Shown: piece by piece, positions 10,971 to 22,557 of the stretch
Layout of the letters: each line of letters opens with the position of its first letter
Numbering within the stretch: position 1 is the stretch's first letter
Source: Pleurotus djamor
Taxonomy: Eukaryota; Basidiomycota; Agaricomycetes; Agaricales; Pleurotaceae
Assembly: GCA_029747585.1 (NCBI GenBank)
Contig: JAPEVF010000380.1
Coordinates: forward strand, 1 to 42,933
Direction of reading: 5' to 3'
DNA: 42,933 nucleotides
The notes under the pieces: model-generated
What the model saw: the letters and a program-made list of their open reading frames with translations, nothing else
Databases searched by the model: none
Told to the model about the DNA's origin: nothing
Translations under genes and position numbers: made by a program

Positions 10971-11844
10971 TTACTCAAGGGCGTAGACATATCCGGGGCT
11001 GAGGTACTGCAAGCAATATCCGCCTGTTTTGCCTTGATTCGTGACGCAGTCATTGTAGCTGCTGGTTATGATACCGGCCTACATAGTAAAAGGTATGTAT
11101 CGCTCAGAAAATGACGCTTAGCGGATGAACTGACCATCAGGTAGTCACAGTAAGACTCGTCTGCACCACCAGAGGGATTAAGGTTGATGAATCCCACAAG
11201 GCAGGTATTATACCAGTAGGCCTGTTCCCAGCCTGGGGCCACAACAAAGTTGGGGCCTGAAGACGTTAAGTAAACTGGGATTATGAAGCAATATAGCCGC
11301 TTGCTCACAAGACGCTTGGTTAGGGAGATTGCAAGGGAAAGTGGTGGTCAATTCGCTCGCCGCGAGAGCCTCAACTGCGCTTTTTAGAGCGGCACAGTCA
11401 GCAGAAGTTGGAGGATCAGGCGAGCTACTTAAGCCGTCGACGCAGGTTCTGGTGCCTGTACGATATGCGTTTATCAGCACAACATCGAAAAGATCAGTAT
11501 GCAAGGAGGTGGCAACGGACATCCGTAGAAACAGCAATTATTGACTGTTCGCTTTGTCAAGGAGCTGGTATCCGAGACAGGCGAGCGAGCGCGTACGGTA
11601 GCGTTGGCGAGAGCATCGAGGCGGTCTTTGGGAACAGGGAGGGAGCCTGTTTGGATGTCTATCCCATTAACATGAATGACTTTCACGTCCTTGGCGACGG
11701 CGCGTTCGACGTTGGCTGCAGGCAGGAGGTCAGTAATCACAACGAGAGAAATATGGTCAGGAAAAATTACTGACTAGTAACCACAGCACCAAGAGTTCCG
11801 CTGACGATTCCGAGGGCAAGAGCGACGTAGGTGAGCATCCGCAT
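10971..11844 (-). CDS. Small secreted cysteine-rich protein with putative Kex2 site
   Basis: Five exons (11844-11775, 11715-11521, 11455-11309, 11256-11135, 11078-10971) give 213 residues with every junction in phase. The N-terminus MRMLTYVALALGIVSGTLGA is a signal peptide. A propeptide-like stretch ends at Lys78-Arg79 (SLTKR), then a cysteine-rich mature part begins TVNNCCFYGCTRTC and runs through FVVAPGWEQAYWYNTC, ESYCDYLM and GGYCLQYLSPGYVYALE. Eleven cysteines lie after the KR. I recognise this only as the general type of fungal small secreted protein; no enzyme motif is visible. The stop TAA at 10973-10971 overlaps a perfect GTAAGT donor; if spliced to the AG at 10923-10922, the tail would instead end ELRHV at 10906. 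Function unknown. Confidence 0.72.
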
Positions 11845-12755
11845 GTTGTGAGAAGGCTTGTGCCTGTTCAAACTGACGAGAGGGTACTGGTGCAGAGTCC
11901 ACTTTTATATGGGAAGCTTTACCAGGGAGGACATAGTCCCTTTGAGGTTCAAGGGCAATCGTGGTCACAAGCTTCACGACCACTGTCCTGTCCTGTGCGG
12001 ATTACATTCCTGCAAGGTACCAATGCCGTTCATCATGTAAAATGAGGCGCTTTCAGTCATTCCGTTTCTCAGCGGTTATCCTGATACCTCACAGAGAAAC
12101 CAGGCACGTCTGGAGTATAACAGAAAGTTAGAACCGTGATTGCCATCGCCATTGACTCTGGCGCATTTGTCAAGGGTTCTACGGAGTTGACACGGAATCC
12201 AGAGCCGAGAATTTAGCCTGTAGGCTACAGGTCCAGTGGTCAGTGAGTATCCGACTGTCATGGATAATTATTAAGCTCATACGCGTTGAATTCTTCAGAG
12301 TCGACGACGGCAGGACATACCCATTTATGTAAGTATTCGGTTCGATGTTGATTTGTGATGTGCCGATTCTCCGCAAGCAGCGACATATCCTTGGTGCCCT
12401 GCGGCAGCCTGAATCGAACCTCAAAAGATAGAATGAGCCATTTGTACAGAGAAAGCTCCAAATCGGATCAGAGCAAAGTTCGAGAAAAATCAGCTTGTTT
12501 CGGTGGCCTGGCACAATAATAGCCAGCCAGTAAACAGTGGGCCAAGCGTTTCGTATTCGTGTGATGACTTTTTGATAGAGCAAAACTGAAGTTGACTTGA
12601 GGTCACGGCGGCAATGTTATCGGAAGGTGTTGAAGCCTGTTGAACTCCTGGGCGAAGTTTCGTTGGCGGCCCGCCGACGCGCCGTGACGCAACCTAAACG
12701 TCGGTCACTAAGCGCTCGTACCCCTCCTTGCTCCTGAACGACGACCACGACGACG
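11845..12755. other. Intergenic, no supported gene
   Basis: This holds the promoters of the secreted-protein gene (left) and the LRR gene (right). A minus-strand open frame at 12179-12583 has no domain and no plausible spliced partner. The last 80 bases are GC-rich with a run of CGACGACGA-type repeats just before the ATG at 12756. Confidence 0.5.
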
Positions 12756-14491
12756 ATGCCATTCCGAACGATTCCCATTGTCGACGAGCTCAATCCCCTG
12801 TATTGTCCTGAAATCTCCTCAGATGCCTACTTGAATGTGCTGCGCCGTCGCTACGAAGAGGATGCGGATACTTTTTACTTCAGTCGCCAAGAAGAACGTC
12901 TCCAACTCTCTAAAGCTTTTGCAAAGGTTCTGCTTCAGACCGTCGACGATTCTGTTGGGAAGAAACTAATGGATGATGTCTGGGACTTTGACGAGGACTC
13001 TACGCTGACTGTCGGCGACTCACCCAACCTTCTCAATGCTTCACGCCTGGACCAACCTGTAAAGCGCAAACGACCTAGAGATTCTCTGGAGGCGACGTTC
13101 ACAGACCTACAAGGACCTTCGAAGTATGCTCGCTCTTGTCCATCTGTGCACGACAGCTCGTTCGAGGTTGGCTTGACCCGGGATACTCTGCATTACTCGA
13201 AGATCGTCTCTTCTCCGCTCTCTGATGTAAAGCCAAGCTCTCCTACTACGGTCATCGACGCTCTGAAGGCTAGAATACTGGTTTTGGAAGGTCCGTCACT
13301 TTGAATGGTGATTTTTGGACTTGAGGTGGAGCATATATGCGCACACAGATAGTCTCCATGGTCCAATACTTGGTTCTGAAACTCCTCGTGGCATCAAGAG
13401 TCTTATCGAAAGGCTCAATACACTGTTGCCTGGAACCCGTCTCAAAGAACGACTCTGCGATCTTTCCGAGCTTTCACATCAAAGTATCGTTGACTTCCTG
13501 GGCAGAAATGGTAGATATCCCCACAATTTCCCAAATATGGTCCATGTTTCTCATAAAAGATAGGCTTGCTAAACCCCCGTGTCCTTGACGCTTTCCGTAT
13601 GTCTGAAATCCGGTTTCTCACCCTTGATCAATCTCTAGCCCTTGAGAATGGACTGAATGTAGATTGCTATGATGCGCTTCAAGGTGCGTCCATGCTCCAA
13701 TGGACGGTTTTGTGCATTGACTTTATGCCTCGTAGTCTTTGGCAAGCCCAATAGCTATCTCTTCCTTGCCGAGTTGTCGATCAGTGGGACCCCGCTGCGT
13801 GATTCCGACATCATGCATATCCACCACCTTCCTCGGTTGACAAGCCTTTTCCTGGAGGAGACTACCATTGGAAATGAAGCGTGAGTACCGACCTCGTCTT
13901 CTTACTTTTTCTGATACCCCTCCGTAGTGTCTTCCTCCTTACGTCGCTCAAGCGAAGCCTAGCCTTCCTCTCTGTCTCGTACAACCCTGCAATCAATGAC
14001 GACGCTGTCCCTGCATTTCTAGTACTCGCAAAGCTTGAGTATCTTTCAATCCTAGGAACCGGCGTGAAGATGCCCGGCCTGCGTAAACTTGCCAGTGCAG
14101 CCCTTGCAGATCGCAGACCACTTCGCCTTGATTGCCCTGCATCGTGCGAGAAATACATCTCCAGTAAGTTCGAGCCTTCCACTACGATTCTTCCGCTTAC
14201 CCATACTTAGGGTTGCATACTCAATACCTTGTCAACCCGGCGCCTCCGTTAATTGTTGGATCCGAGCTTTGTGGTCAGCTGTCTGTTGCGGCCTTGAAAC
14301 GGAATCTTTCCGCTCATTCCGAGGCAAATCCGACCATATTCGCTGGAGGGAATAAACAAGAGATGGTCATTCGCCTGCGGGAGCTTTTGGACAGACGACG
14401 CTCGGATATCTTGGTTCGAGACTTAGTTTTTGGAGTCAACGAAGGAGAAACGGTCGAGGTTGATGAAGAGGATATGGAGAAGATCATCTGA
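12756..14491 (+). CDS. RNI/leucine-rich-repeat-like protein
   Basis: Six exons (12756-13290, 13349-13510, 13564-13683, 13736-13880, 13928-14163, 14211-14491) give 492 residues with consistent phases. The N-terminal third is acidic and unstructured-looking, with a possible nuclear-localisation cluster (VKRKRPRDS, about residue 109). From about residue 240 the sequence has ribonuclease-inhibitor-like repeats: [52 protein letters not shown] and [13 protein letters not shown]. The C-terminus is basic and then strongly acidic ([12 protein letters not shown]). There is no F-box, signal peptide or membrane segment, and it is unrelated in layout to the F-box-like proteins nearby. A scaffold or adaptor role would fit the repeats, but the partner and pathway are unknown. 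Confidence 0.78.
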
Positions 14492-15185
14492 GCTTATTGA
14501 CGGGTCATGGACTGAAGTCAACCCTCGTTATGTTTTGCGTTGCAAGTTGGTGTATTATGATTCGTTTTCCCTGTATTTTTCATGTTTTGCAGCTCCCTGG
14601 TGTATTCAATTTCTGTTTGCTTCTGCCTATCCCCTTCTCACAAGCGCGTCTACTCGGTCCATGGCTATCGGAAACACTGCTCAATCACCAAGTCGCCTGA
14701 CTTGATCCTGCGAAACTAGGGCTTCTTTATTGGTTCTGAATTCGGGTACGTGCCTGCCTATCACCTCATTTTCTTGTTTTCCTGACTTAATGGCCACTGA
14801 CAGGACGGAATTCACTATGCTGGGTGTTCATTCAGATGAACACGGACTGATACCTTCACAGGGTCATGAATGTCACCAATACTCAACCACTACTCATAAC
14901 TCACTCACCTTTCGTTCAATAGGCGTTCGAAGTTACTCAGAAGTCCTTAACACTTTTGACGCCCTCGTCCGTACCTTCATGCGCAGGCACTGCGGTCTGG
15001 TTGTTTGCATAGGGCAACTTCGCTGATCGTAGCAAACAGAAACAACGTAAAGCAACCTGGAATTAAAGCATGGTAAAGCATCAAAAGTATCATAAATGTG
15101 AAAAAAGTATGTATCTAAAAGGTCGTAAAGCAACGTGTCAACGCCATGAAAAATCGTACTGGTCAAGAATATCGGACTAGCGAGA
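14492..15185. other. Intergenic between converging genes, nothing recognised
   Basis: It contains the 3' ends of the LRR gene (plus) and the first DUF5648 gene (minus). Short open frames here lack motifs. The right part is AT-rich. Confidence 0.5.
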
Positions 15186-16399
15186 TCAATGTGCCGCGAG
15201 AACATATCCTACGACGCCTTCTTTGGCATACCCCAGATGGGTCGCAGCGTTGTTAGCCTCCGACTCAGAGGTGGTGTAGAAGTGGTCGGTGGCTACAGCA
15301 CTGTAGAGTCTGAACAAAGGGATGCTTCCACAGACTTGCTCCTTGAAGATAAACCCAGCAACACCCTCACTCTTGTACCCCAAATTCTTGACGGCGTTAT
15401 CTCTCTCGGACGCAGAGACCGTGTAGAAGTGATCGCTGGCGTAGCTGCTGAACAAACGATGGAGGGGGATGGTCCCTTTCTCTTCGGAGGTGAAGATCTT
15501 GGCGGCGTGTGCCTCTTTTCCGTATGCGAGATGAGCGACGGCGTTGGACATTTCGCCACTGTTGGTGGAGTAGAAGTGATCGGGGGTGATACCGTTGAAG
15601 GCGCGTTGGAGGAAGACAGCCTTGGAGACGAACACACATTCCTCAACCGAGTGGGTGGACTTGCTGGGAGGAACGTAGGTGTTAGTGGCATGAACGGAGG
15701 TGTACGCATTGCCCGAGTCGGTGGAAGTACCATGGGATGGAGCGTAAGTGTTCTTCGATGGTGGGGGTGCGTGAGAGGATGACTCAGGTGGGGTGTACGT
15801 CTTCGCCGGTGGAGTATATTCCTGGGATTTCACGGGTGGGGTATACTCGTTGGATTGCGGGACATAGATGTCCACAGGTGGGACGTTTGTATGGGCTGGA
15901 GGGGTGTACTCCTTTGAAGGCGAGCTATACTGTTCCGAAGGAGGCAAAGGCTCGTGCGAGGGAGGAGTATAAGTACCAGCGGGCGGTGTATACTGGCTTG
16001 GAGGGGCGTAGGTATTCACATGAGGTATATCCGGTTTGGCAGTAGATGTGTCCTCCGCGACCGATGTATGGGTGTTGGACGGCGGGGCATAAGACTTTGA
16101 AGGAGGGATATAGGTGTTGTGCGAAGGTGACACATAGGTGTGAACCTGTGGGGCATAGGTATGGGCCGGTGGAACATATACATGATGAACAGGCTTGTAG
16201 GGTCTGATACCATGATGGTTCGCTTTGTAGTGTTCTTTAGGCTTGGATTCGTATTGATTATTCTGGAAATGTGTGGACTTGTCAGGCGAAAAGCTTTGAA
16301 AATCGATGAACACCTTACCTTGGCATGGTTGTAGGTAGGAAGGGCGAGAGCTTGAGTCGCACAGACGACAAAAACGAAGAAGATCGAGGAAAATTGCAT
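15186..16399 (-). CDS. Secreted DUF5648 protein with a proline/threonine-rich stalk
   Basis: Exons 16399-16319 and 16262-15186 (56-bp intron, donor GTAAGG) give 385 residues. Residues 1-19 (MQFSSIFFVFVVCATQALA) form a signal peptide. Residues about 45-225 are a repetitive stalk of the type TYxPPS, with many Tyr, Pro, Thr and Ser residues, likely extended and O-glycosylated. The C-terminal 150 residues hold three copies of a repeat with landmarks PDHFYSTN, SDHFYTVS and TDHFYTTS, each followed about 10 residues on by LGY or LAY and a glycine-rich strand (VAGFIF, VVGYVL). This repeat is the DUF5648 family, found in secreted fungal and bacterial proteins, often with hydrolases; no catalytic domain is present. 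A cell-wall or surface role is inferred. Three more copies of this type follow in the window. Confidence 0.85.
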
Positions 16400-17083
16400 G
16401 GTGGCGAAGAGAACAAGGTAGAACAGTGAAGTTGAAGCTAAATTATGAGGCGCTGCGAGGAGAATTTATAGGAAAAGGTCGTTAACGAAGAGAAGATGAG
16501 AGAAGAACTTGAATGGTTCATGTCCAAGTCATGGGTAGCCTTTTATACAATGAGAGGATACTCAGAGGAATGTAGGCCTCTGCGCGTTGATCCTGAATGA
16601 CCTCAATGATCGATGGGCTAAGTGATCGTCATGCTAGTGGACACGCTAGATCAAGGAGTTACTTCCATTCCAAAGGCATCAGTCATGCCAGTCGGAATAA
16701 TCAAGGTTACCCAGGTAGAGGAAGCATCTAAAAATAGATCTCGTTTTCAGCAGCTTGGAAAACAAAGTCCGAATCATCGTATGATTTAGATATAGATCGG
16801 TTAGAAGTCCAAGTGAAGGTTGCATCGGCTCATAGAAATGGAGTGAGGATCACCGTCGACGGATGACAGAAGATGAAACCAACCGACTGATAATTGATTC
16901 GACGAACATTAGAAACGGTCGTTTGTGCTTGACATTGGCGACCAAAACCCATGCAACGCAATGGAGACAAAGGTGAGGGAAACGCACACGTTCGATCAGG
17001 GTCTGGCGACGAAAAATTTGGGAGTACACCCGCCAGCCTCAAGGTAACGATTGGTCAGAGCTGCGACACAAAGCGACGTAAAA
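16400..17083. other. Intergenic, upstream region of the stalked DUF5648 gene
   Basis: No coding segment is supported; the minus-strand frame 16830-17042 has no domain. The left part must contain the promoter of the DUF5648 gene, and the right edge the 3' end of DUF6533 copy A. Confidence 0.5.
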
Positions 17084-18822
17084 TTAAACGGAGTGCTCAT
17101 CGTGCTTCCTTCGCACGACCGTGACGCCGTCGAGTGCATCGCCATCATCACGTCCTCCGATAGTACCCAGCTCGTGGATGGGTGATGGATCAGATTGACG
17201 CCTCGCGAGTTGCACAGGGTCGTCTCCTAAGGGCTCTAAGATGCTATCGTGCACGCGTCCTGCAGCAGCGCGAAAGAGAGAGTCCCCATTTGATGCTCTA
17301 AGGGGGCGGGCGAGACCAGCTCTAGTTTTCTCATCATAGGCTCGAATATGCAGGAGAAAGCGCGCATTTAGTAGGCAAGACAGCCTATTGAGGGTCATGG
17401 ATCAATCATAAACAAGGAGTGAGGATATGACGGACGGTAGAGTGTAGGCGTTGAAGAGACGCTGATAGAAGCCAGCCTTGTAGATAGGCGTCAAATTTTG
17501 GCCAATGCCGCGTTCCAAGGCGGCGAACGCACCGGTGCTTTCTATATGAATGAAGGTTGAATGAAGGTGCGGTAATCAGCCAGTATGTTTGCGTAAAGTA
17601 GACGACCGACGTACAATATTTAGGATGACGGCCGGGATTGTGAAGAGGGATATGATGCTAGAAGGTCGGAATATCAGTCCGGAAAAGGGAATAAGCTGCT
17701 AGAGAATCGACCTGAAATACAAGACACCTGAAAAAGTTTTTCCAGCGACAAGCAAAAAACTTTGGGGACGGGCGAACCTTGTTCAAAGATTATGTAGATT
17801 AAACTACCACGGTAGCAGCGTATTCCTCCTACTCTGAATGCTTGTATACACCTAATGATGGTGAGGATGGCAGATGAAGCCTCAAATATAACCATTAAAA
17901 TCGAGAGGAGTAAGTCGGCTGAATCGAATTTCGGTATGCGCTCAACAAGGGGTCGAAGTCAGACGATTTAGAGGGACATACCGCTATGGGTATCGAGGGT
18001 AAGATATTATCGCTAAGTGTCTTCACGCGAGGTAGATAACCAAGCTCACATAGGATTTTTGTTAGCACCAACACAGCGAACTCCGGGAACATGCGCCTAA
18101 ATTTAGAGCGTGCTTCAGAACCGGTTTCAAGAAAGATAGAGAAGAGAACTGACGATATCCAAGCTGATGGCAAAGGCCCCGATGAAGCTGAGGTAGCCCA
18201 GAACGTACTTATTCCCAGAGAAGATCGCTTGTGTCCGCTTGATGAAGGTGACTAGGATGAAGGCAACGCGTGAGTGGATCAAAGGCGAAATACACCGTGT
18301 CATGCACCAATGACAGCCGAACGTCCAAGGACGCTAAGGGCACTTATAATTCTGTACGATGTTGTACATCTGCGGACACAGCCAAGTCAGTGGGAAGGTC
18401 TTCTGAGGGTCATAGTCGGGCCAACTGCGACACGAAGCGCTTGATCAATGACTCCTCCGTGTAATACAGTCACTGAATGGCATACCCCATCATGCGGTTT
18501 GTTCGCGATCGCGAATAGGTAGAGCACATTGGTGAGAAGTGCATGGCGACAAACGATGTAAAGGATGGTAGAGAAGCGGAACTTCTGCTTCCAGATATAT
18601 TTGACTTCCATTGGGAGGGTCAAAAGATAGTCATAATAGAGGAGTGCTGGATCAAGACGAACAAGTTGGTTGATGTTAGCGGGGGTGAGTACGTAGACGC
18701 ACCTAGACTCGACCATTGGATGGTAAATTGAAGGCGCCTGTGCGTTGTAAAGGTAAGAGATGCATAAAGAGAAGAGAGAAGGCGAACTGTGTTGCCGCCG
18801 CTGTGATCGTGTCTTCAGTCAT
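17084..18822 (-). CDS. DUF6533 multi-pass membrane protein, copy A
   Basis: About twelve exons on the minus strand, start MTEDTITAAA at 18822, stop TAA at 17086-17084. The DUF6533 core is WSSLALLYYDYLLTLPMEV with KYIWKQKFRFSTILYIVCRH and a following membrane helix. Further exons encode SYRIISALSVLGRSAVI, KRTQAIFSGNKYVLGYLSF, AHVPGVRCVGANKNP, LLLSILMVIFEASSAILTII, a 16-nt exon (GVLYF), IISLFTIPAVILNI, a 9-nt exon (KAP, 17533-17541), AGFYQRLFNAYTLP and a last exon with LSCLLNARFLLHIRAYDEK and a polar tail ending RRKHDEHSV. The family is common in mushroom genomes; about seven membrane segments are expected and the function is unknown. One junction, between ANKPHDG and TTSYRII, could not be placed in phase. 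Confidence 0.75.
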
Positions 18823-19632
18823 TCCAGAGAGGGAGGGAAAATGGGAGCAGAAGCGATCCCCTCAGCAGAGTCATAGGTATTAAAGAAAAGGACAAGAGAG
18901 ACGAAAAGAGAAGCGGGCTACAGGCTGCGAGTCAGCGACACCAGTACAATGTGCAATGGCGTTGATAGAGTTCTGTCTGCTTGCGTTTGATGGGGATGTA
19001 CTCCACCGTGTGCAGTAGTTGACATGATAAGTTCACGGGCGCAAAACGGAGAAGAGGAACAAAGTTCTTGGTAGTAAACAGCTTGTGCAGGAGGATAATG
19101 TCTGGATGCAGGGATGTATTGCGGGAAAATAGCAGCAAAGGATCTGGGATATCGGACCAAACTAGGCTGCTCAGGTGAAATTGCGGAGAGCAACTGTCTA
19201 AAATTGTGGTGGTTCAAGCTGTGTTGGTTCAAGCTATGGTGCACGGAGTAGATGGTGGCGTCGTGGAACAGCGAAAGGCCTAAGTACGATGTCGGGCTGT
19301 TATGGGACGGCCGCCAAGAGAATGTCGATCAAGGGGCCTAGAACGTTCGTTCCATTGAACCCCGTGACTGACGCGTCAAAGAGACGACGCCGATGGGAAG
19401 TGTCCGCAAACGCAAATTTACCGGGACGAGGCCATGGAGCCCATGGATAACCTAAAATATCAAGAGTTGATGAGTATGAAGACAGGTATGACTCCGATAT
19501 GAGACTAGCAACGCAATGCAGACTCTTGCAGAGGGAAGCTCGGGGGCCGTATGAATGTCGTGGACACCTTCAAGCTTCGGATTAACAATACGCTAAAGAC
19601 ATGACGCGTGACGTAGCAAAGAGGGAAGCGAG
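18823..19632. other. Spacer between DUF6533 copies A and B
   Basis: No gene is supported. The minus-strand frame 18918-19244 lacks any motif. The stretch contains an upstream box shared with copies B and C (19035-19050) and a TGACGCGTCA palindrome at 19369-19378. Confidence 0.5.
19035..19050. promoter_or_regulatory. Upstream box shared by DUF6533 copies (A)
   Basis: The 16-mer ACGGGCGCAAAACGGA lies 213 bp before the copy A start and recurs exactly 212 bp before the copy B start. It may be a retained promoter element or just part of the duplicated unit. Confidence 0.4.
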
Positions 19633-21392
19633 TCAAACAGAGGTCTCAATGTTTCTCTTCCGTTGGGCCGTCACGATATCCCCTTGAGCTACATTGTCAA
19701 CCGATCCGCCAATGGTATCGGTGTTGCCACCCGATATCGGATTTGATTGGCTCCTTGCGGCATGCACAGGATCATCACCAAATGGCTCGATGACGGTACT
19801 GTACACGCCGCGCGCAGCAGCTCGAAAGGTCCCAAGAGTACCACCATTTTGAGGAGCTTTGAGAGGGTTGGAGAGAACAGTTTTGGTCTTCTCATCGTAG
19901 GCTCGGAGATGTAAGAGAAAGCGGGCGGTTAACAAGCATGACAGCCTAGAAAGAAGGAGTGAGAAAGCTTGAACCATAGAATGGAACTTAAACCCAACGG
20001 ACGGTAGTGTATAAGCGTTCAAGAGGCGCTGGAAAAAGCCGGCCTATGAGGCGAAGTGTCAAGGTGTTAAACACTGTCAAACCAGCGAAGCGGGGCTTTC
20101 TTCTTACCGGGGCTTTCTAGGCAAGATGAAGAGTGATGGTAAGCGTGTCTGTCGTAGTCGTGCTCAAATAGGATACGTACGACGTTCAAGATGACAGCCG
20201 CGGTTGTGAAGAGGGAGATGATGCTTGAAGAGTAGTAAGCATGTTAGTCTGGGGCAGTGAGTGCGTAAAAAGAACATAAGTACCTGAAATATAACACGCC
20301 TGAGGAGCCATCTCAGCTCTAGTACAAGTACGAGTGAGATGATGAGCGGGACGAACCTTGTTCAAAGATCATGTGCATCAAACTCCCGCGATGGCGGCTG
20401 ACCCCACCAACTCTAAAGGCTTGTATACAGCGAGCGATAGTGAGGATAGCAGATGATGCTTCGAAGACCACCATGAGAATTGAGAGGAGGAGGTCGGCTG
20501 CGTCAGCAGATAAACGGGGTCAATCAAGAATCCTAGGACGCTAACGAACGAACCGCTAGAAGCAGATACGCTTGAGTATCACTTTGGAACATGTGGCGAG
20601 AAAGCCAAGCTCACGTCGGATTTTTCGAAGAGCCCACGCAGCGAACGCCCGGAACGTGCGCCTGAATTGGTGATCAGATGTAGCAGGGCTCGAACGACAG
20701 TCGGAGCAAGGAGACTAACGATATCCAAGCCAATCGCGGTCGCTCCGATCAGGCTGAGATAAACGAGAACGTACTTGTTCCTAGAGAAGATTGCATAGGC
20801 CCGTTTGGTGAATGTGACTAAGGTCGACAGTCAACTCCTGGACGGGATGAAACTAAAAATAAACATACTGATCACGGCTGAGCGTCCGAGGATGCTAAGG
20901 GCACTTATAATTCTGTATGATGCTGTGCAACTTTGGGAGGGGAAAAGTGAGCGGAGCTAGAGCGATGACCCGAAAGACAAACTGCAATGTAATCAGTGGT
21001 TTTCATTGAGGCCATTCGTTAGATACTTACCCCATGCTGTAGTTTGTTGGCGATGGCAAGTAGATAGAGGACGTTTGCGAGAAGCGCGTAACGGCAGAAT
21101 ATGTATAGGATCGTTGATAAGCGGAAACTTTGTCCCCAGATGTATTTGACTTCCATAGGGAAGGTCAAAGTGTAGTCATAGTAGAGGAGTGCTAGAAAGG
21201 GATAGCCATGTCAAGTTCAAAGCTGACATTCGTGCAAAGGGAAAGCTCATGGACATACCCAGACTCGACCACTGGATGTCAAATTGAAGGTAGCTAGGCA
21301 GACGGACAGTTAGTTAGGGTGATACATGTGCTTCGGTGGCGAGGGAAAAAGACATACTGTGTAGTAGCGGCTGTGATGGTTTTGCTGGCCAT
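19633..21392 (-). CDS. DUF6533 multi-pass membrane protein, copy B
   Basis: Same exon plan as copy A. Start MASKTITAAT at 21392, stop TGA at 19635-19633. The core reads FDIQWSSLALLYYDYTLTFP then MEVKYIWGQSFRLSTILY. Later exons give SYRIISALSILGRSAVI, KRAYAIFSRNKYVLVYLSL, AHVPGVRCVGSSKNP, LLLSILMVVFEASSAILTIA, the 16-nt exon at 20284-20299, the 9-nt exon AAAGCCCCG at 20108-20116 and AGFFQRLLNAYTLP. The cytoplasmic tail includes LHLRAYDEKTKTV, VIEPFGDDPV and a final QRKRNIETSV. All exons I could place are open and free of stops. As in copy A, the junction before SYRIISALS is unresolved by one phase. Copy B is the closest relative of copy C. Function unknown; a membrane sensor or transporter accessory would be speculation. 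Confidence 0.77.
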
Positions 21393-22557
21393 ATCTCGGA
21401 TGGGGTAGAGGAGGAGGGAGGCCAAGAAACGCCGTAGCAAAGTCATACGTATTATCTATAGCCGTAGGAAGCTCAGAGGTACGAGAACGAAGTCCCGAGC
21501 AACCTACTCCAACGCAACGTGCTGATGGGTTGGATGGAATCTGCTTAGCTTACTCCAACAGTCGTGTAACCCATCAAAGAAGCAAAGGATTATGATGAAT
21601 TTTACGGGCGCAAAACGGAAAATGAGCGCGGAGCCTTTGATGATGACTCCCACACATGATGTTCTTTGGCCTGGCTGTGCGAAGTATCCGTGATGACCAG
21701 ATGGGCGAATTTGCAAAGAGCTTGGAGACAAACAGAGTTTCATAGCGTTGGGTCAGACTGGTAGCGCTAAACTGGAGTTCGCCGGTCAAACCGCGGAGCT
21801 ACTGTCTGATAAAGCTGTCAGATATAGGAGAAGCAACACCTGGATGAAGGTCACTGACATGGAGACACTATAACCTCCAACCATCGTGCAGAACAATCGG
21901 TCCGAGGTTCAGAAGAGCCACGACACAAATACGCATGATGGCTGTGTCTCCGGCGCGAACGAATCTTGAACTTGAGGCGGCAAACGCTCAATGTTCAGGC
22001 GTTGAGGCTTGAAGTCGTGTCAGTAGTTCAAGCCATGATACGCGAAGGAGATGGCAACGTTGGGATCGACGAAATGGCGGAGGGTCACTACTCGAAGAGA
22101 TTGAACGTATGCCGAACGGGAGAAGGAAAAGGAACATAGGTCCCGTGACCGACGCGTCAAGCTGGCCCCTAAGCGCCGTCCTCTGAACTTCGGAGTTGCT
22201 CAGCAACGTGTCGACATCAAGTCGCCGTTCTCCGTAATCACCCAAAAGCTTTGGTGTCCCAGAGAATGACGCCAGGTCAAGGAAAGGCGGGATGCCGTCG
22301 AGTCTCGGACGTGCCGGCCTTGGAGGCGAACGGTCTTGAACGTTGAACACCGAGCGTCGAAAACGATTATTCGCGTATTGACGCGTCAAAGCCGACATGC
22401 GAAACGGTGCAAGGAGTTACTTGTTCAGAGATACAGAGGGATGTACTGGCTAGCTACCCTGCGTGATTAACGCGGACACCTCAAGTCTAAGGGGAGCAAT
22501 GAGTGAGAAATGCGACACAAGGATTGGAAGTCAAACAGGGTTCTCATTTCTCTTCCG
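21393..22557. other. Spacer between DUF6533 copies B and C
   Basis: No gene is supported; minus-strand frames at 21504-21789 and 21988-22398 show no domain. It contains the copy B upstream box, a CCCGTGACCGACGCGTCAA segment at 22143-22160 that matches one upstream of copy A, and the 12-bp palindrome TTGACGCGTCAA at 22378-22389. Confidence 0.5.
21604..21619. promoter_or_regulatory. Upstream box shared by DUF6533 copies (B)
   Basis: Exact copy of the 16-mer found upstream of copy A, here 212 bp before the copy B ATG. A diverged form (ACGAGCGTAACGCCGGA, from 24463) sits about 203 bp before copy C. Confidence 0.4.

Noticed and set aside
12179..12583. 134-residue minus-strand open frame
   Set aside because: No domain, no conserved feature; likely chance.
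15189..15782. 197-residue plus-strand open frame rich in Gly and Val
   Set aside because: Antisense shadow of the DUF5648 coding strand.
15660..16190. Possible minisatellite or CRISPR-like array
   Set aside because: The periodicity is the coding of Tyr/Pro/Thr repeats in the stalk; units vary in length and spacers are not unique sequences.
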